Part shown: positions 1 through 9,441 of the stretch, in pieces
How the letters are laid out: every line of letters starts with the position of its first letter
Position numbering within the stretch: position 1 is the first letter of the stretch
DNA from: Cytophagales bacterium CG12_big_fil_rev_8_21_14_0_65_40_12
GTDB lineage: Bacteria; Bacteroidota; Bacteroidia; Cytophagales; Cyclobacteriaceae
Length of the DNA: 55,442 nt
Direction: 5' to 3'
Assembly (NCBI GenBank): GCA_002786855.1
Contig: PCUU01000095.1
Coordinates: forward strand, 1-55,442
Program-made: the position numbers and the translations under genes
Notes under the pieces: model-generated
Database searches by the model: none
Told to the model about the DNA's origin: nothing
What the model saw: the letters and a program-made list of their open reading frames with translations, nothing else

Positions 1-87
1 GTTAAAAACGTTGGTGAATACGAAGCCGAAATTGATCTTCATAAATTGGTGAAGAAAGATGTTAAATTCATCGTTGTAGCTGAGTAA
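1..87 (+). CDS. rplI: 50S ribosomal protein L9, C-terminal end (partial)
   Basis: An open frame enters from the left edge and stops with TAA at 85-87. It encodes 28 residues ending in FIVVAE. The end VVAE and the pattern G-x-Y-E-A-x-(I/V)-x-L-H fit the C-terminal domain of bacterial ribosomal protein L9, which binds 23S rRNA. The 5' part lies outside the window. A strong hairpin and T-run follow about 50 bases later, as expected at the end of an rpsF-rpsR-rplI type operon. The identification rests on a short tail only. Confidence 0.75.
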   Translation, partial: VKNVGEYEAEIDLHKLVKKDVKFIVVAE

Positions 88-136
88 TCAAGAACTTTAG
101 CCATTCCTGATTAGGGAAGGCATATAATTTTTAAAG

Positions 137-172
137 CAGCATTCAGAAAAATTTGAATGCTGTTTTTTTTTT
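137..172 (+). terminator. Rho-independent terminator after rplI
   Basis: A perfect 9-bp stem (CAGCATTCA at 137-145 with TGAATGCTG at 154-162) has an 8-base loop and is followed directly by ten T residues. It ends the rplI transcript. Confidence 0.85.
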
Positions 173-221
173 GATAAGCAAGAAACCATCAAGACTTGAT
201 ATTCGCGAATAACCCGAATTA

Positions 222-257
222 TAAAACAAATCCCGAACCTTAACAGATTCGGGATTT
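222..257 (-). terminator. Terminator of the NTF2-like gene
   Basis: A 10-bp inverted repeat (AAATCCCGAA at 228-237, TTCGGGATTT at 248-257) lies just past the stop of the minus-strand gene at 264. On the minus strand the stem is followed by a T-rich stretch (TGTTTTAT). Confidence 0.7.
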
Positions 258-263
258 AACTTT

Positions 264-728
264 TCAATGTTCGTTATAGACCTTGGCGACAATACGCCAG
301 CCGCTCTCAAACTTTAATAAGCTTAGGTAATCTGTATACACTTGTTTGCCTTGGTTAAAAAGCTCGATTTTGACCTGAGCAGCACCACCAGTGACATCAA
401 CAGATGCAAATTTATGCTCCCACTTATTCTTCGGATCCTTGGCATCATAATCGTTGCCCTTTCTTTTTGCAACCCCATCTGCCCAAGCTGCAATCGGATA
501 CTTGCTAATCTTTTCGCCTCTGGCGGAATAAATAGCAAAATCCTCGTGAAAGCCTTTTCTCATCGCATCGGCATTTAATTCATTGAATGCGCCATGAACA
601 TATGACGTAAGTACTAAGTCTTTGACAGCGTCCACCTCGGCAGAATTACTCCTCTCTTTACTTTTGAATGCTAAAGTTGAAATGCTTAATAAGCAAATGA
701 CAATCAGAATGTAGTGACCTTTTTTCAT
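264..728 (-). CDS. Exported NTF2-fold protein, putative lumazine-binding/SnoaL-like
   Basis: 154 residues. An N-terminal hydrophobic segment (about residues 5-21) suggests a signal peptide or anchor. The rest fits the NTF2-like 'putative lumazine-binding' family: an N-terminal helix (AVKDLVLTSYVHGAFNEL), a segment with FHEDFAIYS, and C-terminal strands ending in YTDYLSLLKFESGWRIVAKVY, typical of the last strand pair. These folds bind small ligands or act as small enzymes. No catalytic residues can be assigned. It is transcribed alone, with its own terminator and the terminator of the upstream permease on its 5' side. Fold assignment is fair; function is unknown. Confidence 0.7.
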   Translation of the reverse strand: MKKGHYILIVICLLSISTLAFKSKERSNSAEVDAVKDLVLTSYVHGAFNELNADAMRKGFHEDFAIYSARGEKISKYPIAAWADGVAKRKGNDYDAKDPKNKWEHKFASVDVTGGAAQVKIELFNQGKQVYTDYLSLLKFESGWRIVAKVYNEH

Positions 729-826
729 GTTGTTTTCGTTTTAGTTAGTGATTACATACCTGTAACTATAAAAACAGTTTTAGGTTACGCTCGAAAGCTA
801 GAAACTGCTCATTCCAGCTTTTACAA

Positions 827-873
827 TAAAAAAACAGCAGATTCAACTCAATGAATGTTGAAGGCTGCTGTTT
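827..873 (-). terminator. Terminator of the ABC permease gene
   Basis: A two-part inverted repeat (AAACAGCAG at 832-840 with CTGCTGTTT at 865-873, inner arms ATTCAAC/GTTGAA) sits 19 bases past the permease stop. On the minus strand a run of seven T follows the stem. Confidence 0.8.
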
Positions 874-891
874 CAGGGAATCTTTTATAAC

Positions 892-3279
892 TTATTCGTA
901 GCGAAGCGATTCAACTGGATTTCTTCTGGCCGCATTGATCACTTTACCGGAAACCGAAATCAAAGAAATCACCAGAATAGCCATAATCGGAATAAATAAT
1001 GACCAGAAATTCAGTTCGACATAGTAAGTCCAAATCATAGGCATAAGCATTTGTTGTGTTACAAAATAACCTGCTGATGCACCGAGTATGGCGCCTATCA
1101 ATACAATGATTAAAAATGGCCTATTGATAATGGCAGTAATTCGTGGTACTGACGCTCCCAAAACCTTTCTAATTCCAATTTCCTTAGTTCTGCTTTGAAT
1201 ATTGATTGACACCAAAGTAAACAGCCCTACAGCTGAAAGAATAACAGCAATCACCGAAAGGAATATGAAGATTTTGACAATATTGCCATTCACCTCTCTT
1301 GCCTCTCCCAGTACGTTCTGGTCTTGTATCATTCCAAAGTAAGGCCTGTCGGTAATAATTCCAGACCAAGTCTCTTCTATGAATTTGTTGGCAGCGCTGA
1401 TATTTTTAGGATCCGTCCTCACCAAAAGATTATTTACTTCTTCAGTCTTTCTGAACCTCATCATCAAAGGATCAATTTGATCCCAAAGTCCATTCAGATA
1501 GAAATCCTTCACCAAGCCTATTACTCTATAGCGAATCGTATCATACAAAACTACCTCTTGTCCCACTACAGTTTCTGGCGTCCAACCAAAGGCTGATGCC
1601 ATTTTTTCATTCACTAGAATAGAACTTACCCTATCAGTTTCTGCATTATCAGCGGTAAAGCTCCTTCCTGCCAATACCTGCATTCCTGCAGTTTCAACAT
1701 AATTAGGTCCAAAATCAAAAATTTCCACTTCCAACTCGGTACCTCTGTTTTTAACTGGTCTTTCGGCTGACCCCCAACCGATGTGGCTATTGGTTGGCGA
1801 TACGCTTTCAATCAAGGGATTAGCCACTATGGCATTCCGCATTTGATCAACTTCTTGTGGGTTGGACATCCCCAGGATGATCAAATTATTCTTATCATAG
1901 CCCAGGTCCAAGGTCTCTTGATATTGTGCGTTCTGAACAAAGCCAAAACCAGAAACCAAGGCCATAACTGAAATCAAAAACTGAAAGGCTAGCAATACCT
2001 TAGCCAAAATTGAAGAGCTGCCTACCTTCAAAGTGCCTCTTAAAATGGACACTGGTTTAAATTTACTGACAAAAAGCGCGGGATAACCACCGGCCATAAA
2101 TGCGGTGGACAACAGCACTATGACAAGAAATAATACCAAACCGGGATTTTTGCTTAAGGCCAATACAAGCGTTAAGCCACCCCACATGTCGCTATATTTA
2201 GGCACCAACCAAGTGGCAAAAGCCACCCCAACAATCAGTGCCAAGAAGCACAGAATAAGATTTTCTCCCAGAAATTGGAACACCAACTGACCACGACTTC
2301 CCCCTACTGTTTTTCTAATTCCAATTTCTTTCAATCGTTTATTCGCCATGGCAATGGCAGTGTTTGTGAAATTGAAGCAGGCCAAAAGCAATATCAATAT
2401 CGCCATCACATTAGGCGCCACAATAGCTGCGGGATTCATGGCTTGCCAGAGACCTCCACCATTTAAGTCCCTTTGATTTTCGGGTGCCTCGGCCATCGTC
2501 TGAACCCAAAAATCTGAAACCATAAAATCAGGTCTTTTTTCATTCTGAATCTCAACATATTTATTGATGGCATTCGGAATTGAATTGGCCACAGCCTCAT
2601 TGGCTGCTTGTACAAATACAGCATCGATAATTACGCCCCAATCGGTCTTATCTATGTTGAACATTGAATATATATTATCGAAAACGGAAAGTGTTTGGAA
2701 TTGCATCAGGGTGTTTTCTGGAATCGGTTCGAACACGCCCCCTACGGTGAACATGTAATTAGGCCCTGCTGTGTTAATTACCTCCACAGTTTCGCCCAAA
2801 GGGTTGACCTCGCCAAATAGGGCAATCGAGGTTTCATAAGACAGCATGATTTTACTTCGGTCTTTAAAATTTTCTTTGACCCCGTATTTCAAAGGATAGG
2901 TAAAAACATCCAGGTAATTTTCATCTGCAAAAGCAATACCCCTATTGAATACTTGGCTGCCTCTTTTGATGGTAATACCCCGACCTTCATATCGGGTAAC
3001 TGCTTTCAAACCAGGTACTTCAGTTTTAATAGCTTCGGCAGCCATCATCGGGGCAAAGTTGTAAGGCATTTGATTGCCCTGCACTTGACGCCTCATACTT
3101 ATTTGATAAATCTCCTTCTTATTGAGGTGATTATCATCGAAAGATCTAGAGAAATCATAGTTGAGATAAGCGACTATGCAACAGCCCAATGCTAAGCCGA
3201 GCCCTATAATATTGACAAATACAAACAGCTTGCTCTTGAGCAAGCTGCGCAGCGTTACTTTAAAAAAATTCTTGAACAT
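892..3279 (-). CDS. ABC transporter permease, MacB/FtsX-like (two permease halves)
   Basis: About 795 residues from the chosen start. A longer frame runs back to 3348, but its first 23 residues are polar and unlike the family, whereas MFKNFFKVTLRSLLKSKLF is the normal beginning. The layout is the Bacteroidota double-module type: TM1, a large MacB_PCD periplasmic domain, a three-helix FtsX block containing NKRLKEIGIRKTVGGSRGQL, then a second copy ending with SRTKEIGIRKVLGASVPRI. The repeated KEIGIRK(T/V)(V/L)G(G/A)S motif marks the coupling region that contacts the ABC ATPase. No ATPase gene is adjacent, so the partner is encoded elsewhere. Substrate is unknown; such proteins serve in mechanotransmission or efflux of lipids, peptides or drugs. 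Confidence 0.88.
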   Translation of the reverse strand: MFKNFFKVTLRSLLKSKLFVFVNIIGLGLALGCCIVAYLNYDFSRSFDDNHLNKKEIYQISMRRQVQGNQMPYNFAPMMAAEAIKTEVPGLKAVTRYEGRGITIKRGSQVFNRGIAFADENYLDVFTYPLKYGVKENFKDRSKIMLSYETSIALFGEVNPLGETVEVINTAGPNYMFTVGGVFEPIPENTLMQFQTLSVFDNIYSMFNIDKTDWGVIIDAVFVQAANEAVANSIPNAINKYVEIQNEKRPDFMVSDFWVQTMAEAPENQRDLNGGGLWQAMNPAAIVAPNVMAILILLLACFNFTNTAIAMANKRLKEIGIRKTVGGSRGQLVFQFLGENLILCFLALIVGVAFATWLVPKYSDMWGGLTLVLALSKNPGLVLFLVIVLLSTAFMAGGYPALFVSKFKPVSILRGTLKVGSSSILAKVLLAFQFLISVMALVSGFGFVQNAQYQETLDLGYDKNNLIILGMSNPQEVDQMRNAIVANPLIESVSPTNSHIGWGSAERPVKNRGTELEVEIFDFGPNYVETAGMQVLAGRSFTADNAETDRVSSILVNEKMASAFGWTPETVVGQEVVLYDTIRYRVIGLVKDFYLNGLWDQIDPLMMRFRKTEEVNNLLVRTDPKNISAANKFIEETWSGIITDRPYFGMIQDQNVLGEAREVNGNIVKIFIFLSVIAVILSAVGLFTLVSINIQSRTKEIGIRKVLGASVPRITAIINRPFLIIVLIGAILGASAGYFVTQQMLMPMIWTYYVELNFWSLFIPIMAILVISLISVSGKVINAARRNPVESLRYE

Positions 3280-3462
3280 GACCTTGACCGTTTTGTTGTG
3301 ATTTGAGTAATTGCATGAGAGACGTCCATATTTTTTGAATAGTTGCATCCGAGTTCAAATTACTCAATTTTCCCTCTCTCCTACTTGAGGTCTTTCTAGT
3401 ACCTGTCTATTATCAGACCAAATCGAGGTAAATTTAATCCGCTGTTTTTACCATGTAATTGT

Positions 3463-3470
3463 TACTTTTG
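3463..3470 (+). promoter_or_regulatory. TAnnTTTG -7 promoter element for gcvT
   Basis: TACTTTTG matches the Bacteroidota sigma-A -7 consensus and lies 21 bases before the gcvT ATG at 3492. It argues against the longer gcvT frame that would start at 3459. No clear -33 TTG at normal spacing. Confidence 0.5.
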
Positions 3471-3491
3471 CCAACAAATCAAAATCACCCT

Positions 3492-4586
3492 ATGGAAACG
3501 GAATTGAAAAAAGTAGCCCTCAACGATTTGCATCAAAATTTAGGTGCTAAAATGGTCCCATTTGCAGGTTATAACATGCCAGTTCGCTATTCATCAGATA
3601 TTGAAGAGCACAACACGGTAAGAAATGGGGTTGGTGTTTTTGATGTTTCTCACATGGGTGAGTTTATAGTTGAAGGTCCAAATGCATTGGATTTAATTCA
3701 GCGGGTCACCAGCAATGATGCTTCTAAATTAGTAGATGGGCAAGCGCAATATTCTTGTTTGCCAAATGAGGATGGCGGAATTGTGGATGACCTTTTAGTG
3801 TACAAATTGAAAGATGACCAATACATGTTGGTTGTCAATGCTTCCAATATCGAAAAAGACTGGAACTGGATTAATAAATACAATACCAATGGAGCAGTTC
3901 TGAAAAACGTTTCGGATGACCATTCGCTTTTCGCGGTTCAAGGGCCCAAAGCTACCGAAGCCTTACAGTCTTTGACCAGTGTCAATCTTTCAGATATTAA
4001 GTTCTATACTTTCGTAGTTGGCCCTTTTGCAGGAGTGGACTATGTAATCATTTCAGCCACTGGATATACAGGCGCAGGAGGTTTTGAAATCTATGTAAAT
4101 AACAAATATGCAGAGCAGGTTTGGAACGCAATTTTCGAAGCGGGTGCTGCCTACGATATTAAACCAATCGGCCTTGGTGCAAGAGATACTTTAAGGCTTG
4201 AAATGGGCTATTGCTTATATGGCAATGATATTACAGATACTACCTCTCCACTAGAAGGTGGCTTAGGTTGGGTTACTAAATTCACCAAAGAATTCACTAA
4301 TAGCGAAAACCTTAAAAAGCAAAAAGAAGAAGGCGTAAAGAGAAAACTTGTTGCTTTCAAAATGATTGACAAAGGTATTCCAAGAAGCCACTACGAACTA
4401 CAAGATGCGAATCAAAACGTTATTGGCGAAGTAACTTCCGGCACCATCTCTCCAATGCTAGGTTATGGTATTGGGTTAGGTTATGTCACCACCGAAAATT
4501 CCAAAATTGGCACTGAAATTTTTGTCGGTGTTAGAAATAAAAGCTTGAAAGCAGAAATCGTAAAACTTCCATTTTACAACGCTTAA
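3492..4586 (+). CDS. gcvT: Glycine cleavage system T protein (aminomethyltransferase)
   Basis: 364 residues, the usual length. It transfers the methylene group from the aminomethyl-lipoyl H protein to tetrahydrofolate, releasing ammonia. Visible features are [10 protein letters not shown] (about 48-57), the folate-site GGIVDD with the conserved Asp near residue 100, and [14 protein letters not shown], which contacts folate. The ATG at 3492 is chosen because the longer frame adds 11 atypical residues that overlap the likely promoter. comB follows 30 bases downstream on the same strand and may be cotranscribed. gcvH and gcvP are not in the window. Confidence 0.95.
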   Translation: METELKKVALNDLHQNLGAKMVPFAGYNMPVRYSSDIEEHNTVRNGVGVFDVSHMGEFIVEGPNALDLIQRVTSNDASKLVDGQAQYSCLPNEDGGIVDDLLVYKLKDDQYMLVVNASNIEKDWNWINKYNTNGAVLKNVSDDHSLFAVQGPKATEALQSLTSVNLSDIKFYTFVVGPFAGVDYVIISATGYTGAGGFEIYVNNKYAEQVWNAIFEAGAAYDIKPIGLGARDTLRLEMGYCLYGNDITDTTSPLEGGLGWVTKFTKEFTNSENLKKQKEEGVKRKLVAFKMIDKGIPRSHYELQDANQNVIGEVTSGTISPMLGYGIGLGYVTTENSKIGTEIFVGVRNKSLKAEIVKLPFYNA

Positions 4587-4616
4587 TTAGCCTTCAAAAC
4601 ACTTAAATATCAATTG

Positions 4617-5315
4617 ATGAAAATAGATGTTTGTTATACTCCCGACCTGATCCATCAATATGAGGTCGAGAATAAGACTGTTGTTGTCATTGATATTTTG
4701 AGGGCTACTTCTTGTATGGTGGCTGGTTTAGCCTCGGGAGTGCAATCCATTACTCCAGTAGCAACTGTTGAGGAATGTGAGGCACTTGGTGCCCAAGGTT
4801 ATATTATGGCAGGTGAGCGTGGCGGTCAAAAATTACCTCAGTTCCAATTGGGTAACTCTCCTTTCGAGTACATGAAACCAGAACTGAGAGGCAAGAAAAT
4901 CGCCACTACTACAACCAACGGAACACAGGCCATTGAACTTTCTAAAAAAGCCAATGAAGTCGTGATTGGAGCATTTCTTAACCAAAAGGCAGTGGTTAAT
5001 CATCTCAATAAAACTAAAAACGATATCCTGCTTTTCTGCGCAGGCTGGCAAGGTAAATACAATTTAGAGGACAGTCTTTTTGCAGGAGCCATTTGTAATG
5101 CGCTTAAAAACGATGCGGAATTTGAAAGTGATTCTGCACTCTGTGCGCTCTATCTTTACCAATCAATGGCTTCAGACATTTCTTACTATATCAGTAGAAG
5201 TAATCACGCCTCTAGGTTGACTAAATTCAATGTGAGAGAAGATATTGAATATTGTGCCAGAGTAGACGAATTCAATGTTTTACCGAAATTGAAGGGTGCT
5301 GAATTAGTGCTTTAG
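4617..5315 (+). CDS. comB: 2-phosphosulfolactate phosphatase family (ComB)
   Basis: 232 residues. ComB is a Mg-dependent phosphatase that converts 2-phosphosulfolactate to sulfolactate in coenzyme M synthesis. Bacterial homologues outside methanogens probably act in sulfolactate metabolism or on related phosphates. Family signatures are VVVIDILRATS near the N terminus, MAGERGG, LGNSP, and TTTTNGTQA. The frame can start at TTG 4614, but ATG 4617 is the next codon and is preferred. Its TAG stop overlaps the TAA stop of the convergent hydroxylase-like gene. The family is clear; the physiological substrate in this organism is inferred. Confidence 0.85.
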   Translation: MKIDVCYTPDLIHQYEVENKTVVVIDILRATSCMVAGLASGVQSITPVATVEECEALGAQGYIMAGERGGQKLPQFQLGNSPFEYMKPELRGKKIATTTTNGTQAIELSKKANEVVIGAFLNQKAVVNHLNKTKNDILLFCAGWQGKYNLEDSLFAGAICNALKNDAEFESDSALCALYLYQSMASDISYYISRSNHASRLTKFNVREDIEYCARVDEFNVLPKLKGAELVL

Positions 5316-6115
5316 GCTTGTTTAGCAAATGGCCCAGTCGGTTTTTCATCCAGCTCTAAATCCACTTGCACCTCAGCATTCTTCAAAACATTTTTAAGTC
5401 GATTACTCTTTTCCCTCAGTCCATAAACCCATCGATTGAGTGGCTGAAAAACTTTTGGTAAGTCGGTTCTAAAAACATCGCAGAAGAGCACCACTCGGGT
5501 TTCATTAGTACGATTCCAGACCGCATGTTTGAAAGTATCGTCAAACAAAATATCTTCCCCTTCTTTCCAATCGTAGCGTTCTCCACCATTTACAATGTAG
5601 CATTCACCCTCCTTTGGGATTATTAAACCCAAATGGTAACGCCAAACACCTTTGTAAAATCCATTGTGAGGAGGAATATGCTTCTTGGGGCCTATGATAG
5701 AAAACATGGCGGTAGTAATACCTGGTATCTCCTTTAGCAAAGCTGCTGTTTTAGGTGCCTTAGCCACATTAGCTTCTTGCCAATTGTCGTAAGCCTTAAA
5801 CATAAAAACCCTCCAAGCAGATTTATCCTTGTCAGAGATAAACCTTTGAATCTTATCTACTTCGTGAAATTTAGGGATGCTGTTCTCATTCTTCAACAAC
5901 TCTATTAACTCAGCCTGAATAGTTTGCCAATTGTCTTTGAGCAATTGATGCATTGGAAAGAACATATCAGCATCAACAATAGGTGGGTTCTTTTTGAAAA
6001 ACCGAAGAATAAAGGAAAAGGTGATCGCAATCAATGATGGCTCTAAAAAGTAGAGCACCAAATTCAATAATAAAAATAAGGTTATGAGAATGCCTAAAAT
6101 TGTCAGTATCACCAT
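5312..6115 (-). CDS. Membrane-anchored aspartyl/asparaginyl beta-hydroxylase family protein (LpxO-like)
   Basis: 267 residues. One long hydrophobic N-terminal segment (about residues 1-28) precedes a cytosolic double-stranded beta-helix domain. The Fe(II)/2-oxoglutarate ligand pattern is visible as PPHNGFYKGVWRYHLGL and FDDTFKHAVWN, with TRVVLFCDVFR as the closing strand. This is the Asp_Arg_Hydrox family, whose anchored bacterial members include the lipid A hydroxylase LpxO. The LpxO role is possible but unproven. ATG at 6115 is used; an in-frame TTG two codons earlier also exists. A second, soluble member of the family lies at 13823-14395. Confidence 0.82.
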   Translation of the reverse strand: MVILTILGILITLFLLLNLVLYFLEPSLIAITFSFILRFFKKNPPIVDADMFFPMHQLLKDNWQTIQAELIELLKNENSIPKFHEVDKIQRFISDKDKSAWRVFMFKAYDNWQEANVAKAPKTAALLKEIPGITTAMFSIIGPKKHIPPHNGFYKGVWRYHLGLIIPKEGECYIVNGGERYDWKEGEDILFDDTFKHAVWNRTNETRVVLFCDVFRTDLPKVFQPLNRWVYGLREKSNRLKNVLKNAEVQVDLELDEKPTGPFAKQA

Positions 6116-6241
6116 GTCCAAGTAATTAATTTCAAAGACTTTGAGTTCCTTGATTTAACACTAGTTGGACGTTGTTATGACGTTTTTAGTTCAAATCTGA
6201 GATTAAAAAATTCTGAATTCGATTCCATAAAGCTAAAACAA

Positions 6242-6586
6242 CTAAGACTTCAGCTTCTCATTATTTTGATGTCTGTCCTTATCTCGGTTAGTTTTCTTTG
6301 CCATTTTTTTATCCCAAGCGTCTTGAAGATCAATCCCAGTTTGGTTCGCTAAACACACCACAACGAACATAACATCGGCTAACTCTTCCCCCAAGTCTTT
6401 AGATTTATCCGATTCCTTTTCGGATTGTTCTCCGTACCTCCGGGCAATAATCCGTGCCACCTCGCCTACCTCTTCGGTCAATTGAGCCATGTTTGTCAAT
6501 TCATTGAAGTAACGCACACCTACCTCTTTGATCCATTTATCAACTTCTTGCTGCACTTCAGTTATTCCTTTAATTGGCTCGCTCAT
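6242..6586 (-). CDS. MazG-like nucleotide pyrophosphohydrolase
   Basis: 114 residues, a single all-alpha NTP-PPase domain. The metal-binding acids are visible in LTEEVGEVAR and in DLGEELADVMFVV. The family hydrolyses NTPs or dNTPs to NMP and PPi, often as house-cleaning of damaged nucleotides. The ATG overlaps the stop of dtd by one base (TAATG), so the two are translationally coupled. Both genes remove wrong or damaged metabolites, which fits a proofreading operon. The exact nucleotide substrate cannot be told. Confidence 0.88.
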   Translation of the reverse strand: MSEPIKGITEVQQEVDKWIKEVGVRYFNELTNMAQLTEEVGEVARIIARRYGEQSEKESDKSKDLGEELADVMFVVVCLANQTGIDLQDAWDKKMAKKTNRDKDRHQNNEKLKS

Positions 6587-7038
6587 TATTTCTTGTCTTT
6601 AGTATCAATAATTATTGTGACTGGGCCATCGTTGACCAAAGCTACTTTCATGTCTGCCCCAAACTCACCACTTCCAATCGGTCGATCCAAATCGAAAGCA
6701 AGCTGTTCTTTGAAGGCCTCATAAATTGGAATAGCAAGATCTGGTTTTGCGGCTTTGAGGTAAGATGGTCGATTTCCCTTTTTGGTGCTGGCGTGCAAGG
6801 TAAATTGGCTGATGACTAAGATTTCTCCTTTTACATCGAGTACACTTTTATTCATCACCCCTTCTTCATCAGCAAAGATTCTTAGACCAACTATCTTTCG
6901 GCTCAGCCATTCAATATCCTCCTTATTGTCAGCTTCTTCAATTCCCACCAAAATCATTAGACCTTGGCCAATAGCCGATTTTACTTTGCCTTCAATGGTG
7001 ACTGAGGCTTCCGAAACATGTTGAATTACTGCGATCAT
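6586..7038 (-). CDS. dtd: D-aminoacyl-tRNA deacylase
   Basis: 150 residues, the normal length. It hydrolyses D-aminoacyl-tRNA (and Gly-tRNA-Ala) to recycle tRNA. The family signatures are present: MIAVIQHVSEASV at the start, SQFTLHASTKKGNRPSY in the middle (the SQFTL motif), and NDGPVTI at the C terminus carrying the cross-subunit Gly-Pro. It overlaps the MazG-like gene by one base. The start ATG is unambiguous because the N terminus is conserved. Confidence 0.95.
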   Translation of the reverse strand: MIAVIQHVSEASVTIEGKVKSAIGQGLMILVGIEEADNKEDIEWLSRKIVGLRIFADEEGVMNKSVLDVKGEILVISQFTLHASTKKGNRPSYLKAAKPDLAIPIYEAFKEQLAFDLDRPIGSGEFGADMKVALVNDGPVTIIIDTKDKK

Positions 7039-7099
7039 ATGAATGCAAAAAACCTGATTATTAAAATAGGATTCAAGTTATTTGGTTAAATTTCAATCT

Positions 7100-8275
7100 A
7101 TGCGAATTAAGTGGCATTGGCTGTATATTTTTTTATTAATAGGAACTGCTGCTTTCTTTTTTTACAAGCGCTATCAGCAGCCATTGAGCTATGAGTTTGC
7201 CTCACAATTTGATGGAAATGATTATACGAACAGCTATCAATATTTTTCTGGTATTCTAAATAATTACGAAGTTGCTTTTCCTTTTAATGGAAGGATCTTG
7301 GTTCCTTGGTTAGCGGCTCAAATTAATTCGGGCGACATTATTGCCGACTTTCAATGGATCAATCTTGCCTTCACGCTTGCCTCTATCCTAGTCCTCTTTC
7401 TGCTTTGGCGACAGCTTGGTTTTGAATTGAAATGGTTCATTGCTGCCTTTCTATGGTTGTTCTTCCATTGGACGGGTATGATTCGCCTCAATGCATTTGA
7501 TCCGATTACGGTAGACTTACCGCTTTATCTTTTTCAAGGTTTGTTCTTACTTATCATATTAAAACGAAAGTTCATTTGGTTGTTACTCTTAGCGCCTTTA
7601 GCCATTGTTCAAAAGGAATCCTTCTTAGCCATAATGATACTGCTGCCTATTTACGGTTTTTGGCATAATAGAAAAACGGAAGAAGGATATTACCCGATGC
7701 CTTTACTCTTGGCCGCTCTAGTACTTTCCTTCGCTACTAAACTTTTGATCAATCATTATTTTCCGCCAATCGAAGAAGGTAAGGGTGCAGTGATTACCCT
7801 TTTATATCATGCCAAAGAGACTCTTTTAAATCCTTTCGATTTGGTGAGATGGATTGTAGCCATGTTAGTAGCCTTCGGGCCAGCCTTGTTTCTAACCTTC
7901 AAAAAGTATGGTCAAAGCTATCGTTATGATAACACACGAAACCTGTTGTTACTTTTCAGTCTTACCTATTTGGCCTTTGGCATTCTAGCTGGTGGCGATA
8001 TGACCCGCATTATTTTTCTTGGCTTTCCTTTTATTGCAACTTGGATTCTTTACGAGCTTCAAGAGATCAAAACCAAACAGCTTTTATTGATTGGGGTACT
8101 TTCCCTACCCTTAATGATGCTTCACCAAGCCATTCCGGACCCTGCTTTTGAATGGGAACTTTGGAAAAGCTGGTATCCCGAGTTTGGGAGTCCAAAAACT
8201 GTTTTGATGTTTGGAGTGTATGGGATTGTGGTTGTGAGGGTTACGCTGTTCAAGTGGAATAAATCAGACCTTTGA
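7100..8275 (+). CDS. Polytopic membrane protein of unknown function
   Basis: 391 residues from ATG 7100 (a TTG at 7082 is in frame but less likely). About nine to ten hydrophobic segments are seen, the first at WHWLYIFLLIGTAAFFFY. Between TM1 and TM2 is a polar loop with FDGNDYTNSYQYFSG and FNGRILVPWLA. The overall layout recalls GT-C type polyprenyl-phosphate sugar transferases or other integral membrane enzymes, but no diagnostic motif is found, so this is only a suggestion. It is divergent from dtd, and its 3' end overlaps the next convergent gene by 12 bases. Confidence 0.65.
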   Translation: MRIKWHWLYIFLLIGTAAFFFYKRYQQPLSYEFASQFDGNDYTNSYQYFSGILNNYEVAFPFNGRILVPWLAAQINSGDIIADFQWINLAFTLASILVLFLLWRQLGFELKWFIAAFLWLFFHWTGMIRLNAFDPITVDLPLYLFQGLFLLIILKRKFIWLLLLAPLAIVQKESFLAIMILLPIYGFWHNRKTEEGYYPMPLLLAALVLSFATKLLINHYFPPIEEGKGAVITLLYHAKETLLNPFDLVRWIVAMLVAFGPALFLTFKKYGQSYRYDNTRNLLLLFSLTYLAFGILAGGDMTRIIFLGFPFIATWILYELQEIKTKQLLLIGVLSLPLMMLHQAIPDPAFEWELWKSWYPEFGSPKTVLMFGVYGIVVVRVTLFKWNKSDL

Positions 8276-8785
8276 AGTCTTCTTCGCTACCCTAGCAAGC
8301 CAAAAGATTCTTCCTAAAAGCGCGATAAAGGAAAGAATCAATCCGAAATAAAGCCAAACTGCCCAAACGCCTTTAAAGAACATACTACCCAAAACTTCTA
8401 ATCTATCTTTAAAACTTAAACTCGACAAAGGTGGATAAATAAGCCAGCCCTCCTCATTCGCTAGCCTATTGCTCATTTCTTCACTAGGCAACGTTTGATG
8501 AAGCAAATAAATAGAAAGCCCAATGAATAGCGTAAGTACAATAATTTGTGGGAGGTTCTTGAACTTCCCAGTTGCAGCCCGCATGATAAAAGTCCAACTC
8601 CCTATGGCTGAATAAACCAGCAGAAAGAAAATAGAGGTTTCAGCCAGAAAATAAGTATCACCGACACCGAAAGAGCTATCGCCAAATAATGACGCAACCT
8701 TGAAGAAGGTAAAGACAAGTAGCAATGAAAAAATGGCGCTCAGCAGTACCCAAAACAATTCACTTAGCCAGTGTTTAGAAGACAT
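8264..8785 (-). CDS. Small membrane protein, four TM segments, unknown function
   Basis: 173 residues from ATG 8785. A GTG at 8794 overlapping the upstream TGA is an equally possible start. Four hydrophobic helices are seen (about residues 9-30, 45-65, 75-95 and 140-163), with a polar loop before the last. No motif is recognised. It lies directly after the NAD(P)-binding oxidoreductase gene and is probably cotranscribed with it. Confidence 0.6.
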   Translation of the reverse strand: MSSKHWLSELFWVLLSAIFSLLLVFTFFKVASLFGDSSFGVGDTYFLAETSIFFLLVYSAIGSWTFIMRAATGKFKNLPQIIVLTLFIGLSIYLLHQTLPSEEMSNRLANEEGWLIYPPLSSLSFKDRLEVLGSMFFKGVWAVWLYFGLILSFIALLGRIFWLARVAKKTSKV

Positions 8786-8790
8786 TCTTT

Positions 8791-9441
8791 TCACATCTTT
8801 TGCATTATATCCGACTGATAGTAATAAAAGCCCTTATCGTCTTGCTTGGCTACTTTGACCATGGCATCAGCCACTTTATCTACATGGATAGGGCGATACT
8901 TTTTCCAAGGGCCAATAAATGGAATAATGCGAGTAATGATTAAAGCCAATTTTTCTCCAAAACGAAACACCTTTCTATCGCCCCTTAACAAGCTTGGTTT
9001 AAAGACATAGATTGTTCTATAGCCTAAAAATGAGAGTTGATCTTCTAATTCTCCCTTAACTCTTGAATAAAAATTACTCGTCTTCGGGTTGGCTCCCATC
9101 GCGGAAACCAAAAAGAAACGATCCGCTCCAGCTTGTAAACCTCGCTTGGCCAAATCGTAGCAGTAGGTATAATCCACTTTAAAAAAGGCTTCTTTAGAAC
9201 CTGCGTTTTTCATGGTGGTGCCAAGGCAACAGAAAATATCTTCCCCCTGAGGGAAGTCGACAAAATCACTAATTCCATCAAAGTCGACTGTCACTTCAGA
9301 AAATTTGGGATGATTAATTCCCAAAGGCTTTCTGACCAATGCAATCACATTTGAGTATTGATTGCTGTTTAAAAGTTGTTGCGTTAATGACCGACCAATC
9401 AGCCCACTTGCACCGGCAATGATTGCTGTTTTGTTTTCCAT
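8791..9441 (-). CDS. NAD(P)-binding Rossmann oxidoreductase, HTATIP2/atypical SDR-like
   Basis: 216 residues. The N-terminal nucleotide-binding motif AIIAGASGLIGRSL is of the atypical SDR type (GxxGxxG). CCLGTTMKNAGSKEAFFKVDY and FFLVSAMGANPKTSNFYSRVKGELE closely resemble the HTATIP2/TIP30 and YbjT group, including the YxxxK of the active site (YSRVK). Substrate is unknown. Its first 43 bases overlap the end of the upstream thioredoxin-like gene, implying coupled expression. Confidence 0.8.
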   Translation of the reverse strand: MENKTAIIAGASGLIGRSLTQQLLNSNQYSNVIALVRKPLGINHPKFSEVTVDFDGISDFVDFPQGEDIFCCLGTTMKNAGSKEAFFKVDYTYCYDLAKRGLQAGADRFFLVSAMGANPKTSNFYSRVKGELEDQLSFLGYRTIYVFKPSLLRGDRKVFRFGEKLALIITRIIPFIGPWKKYRPIHVDKVADAMVKVAKQDDKGFYYYQSDIMQKM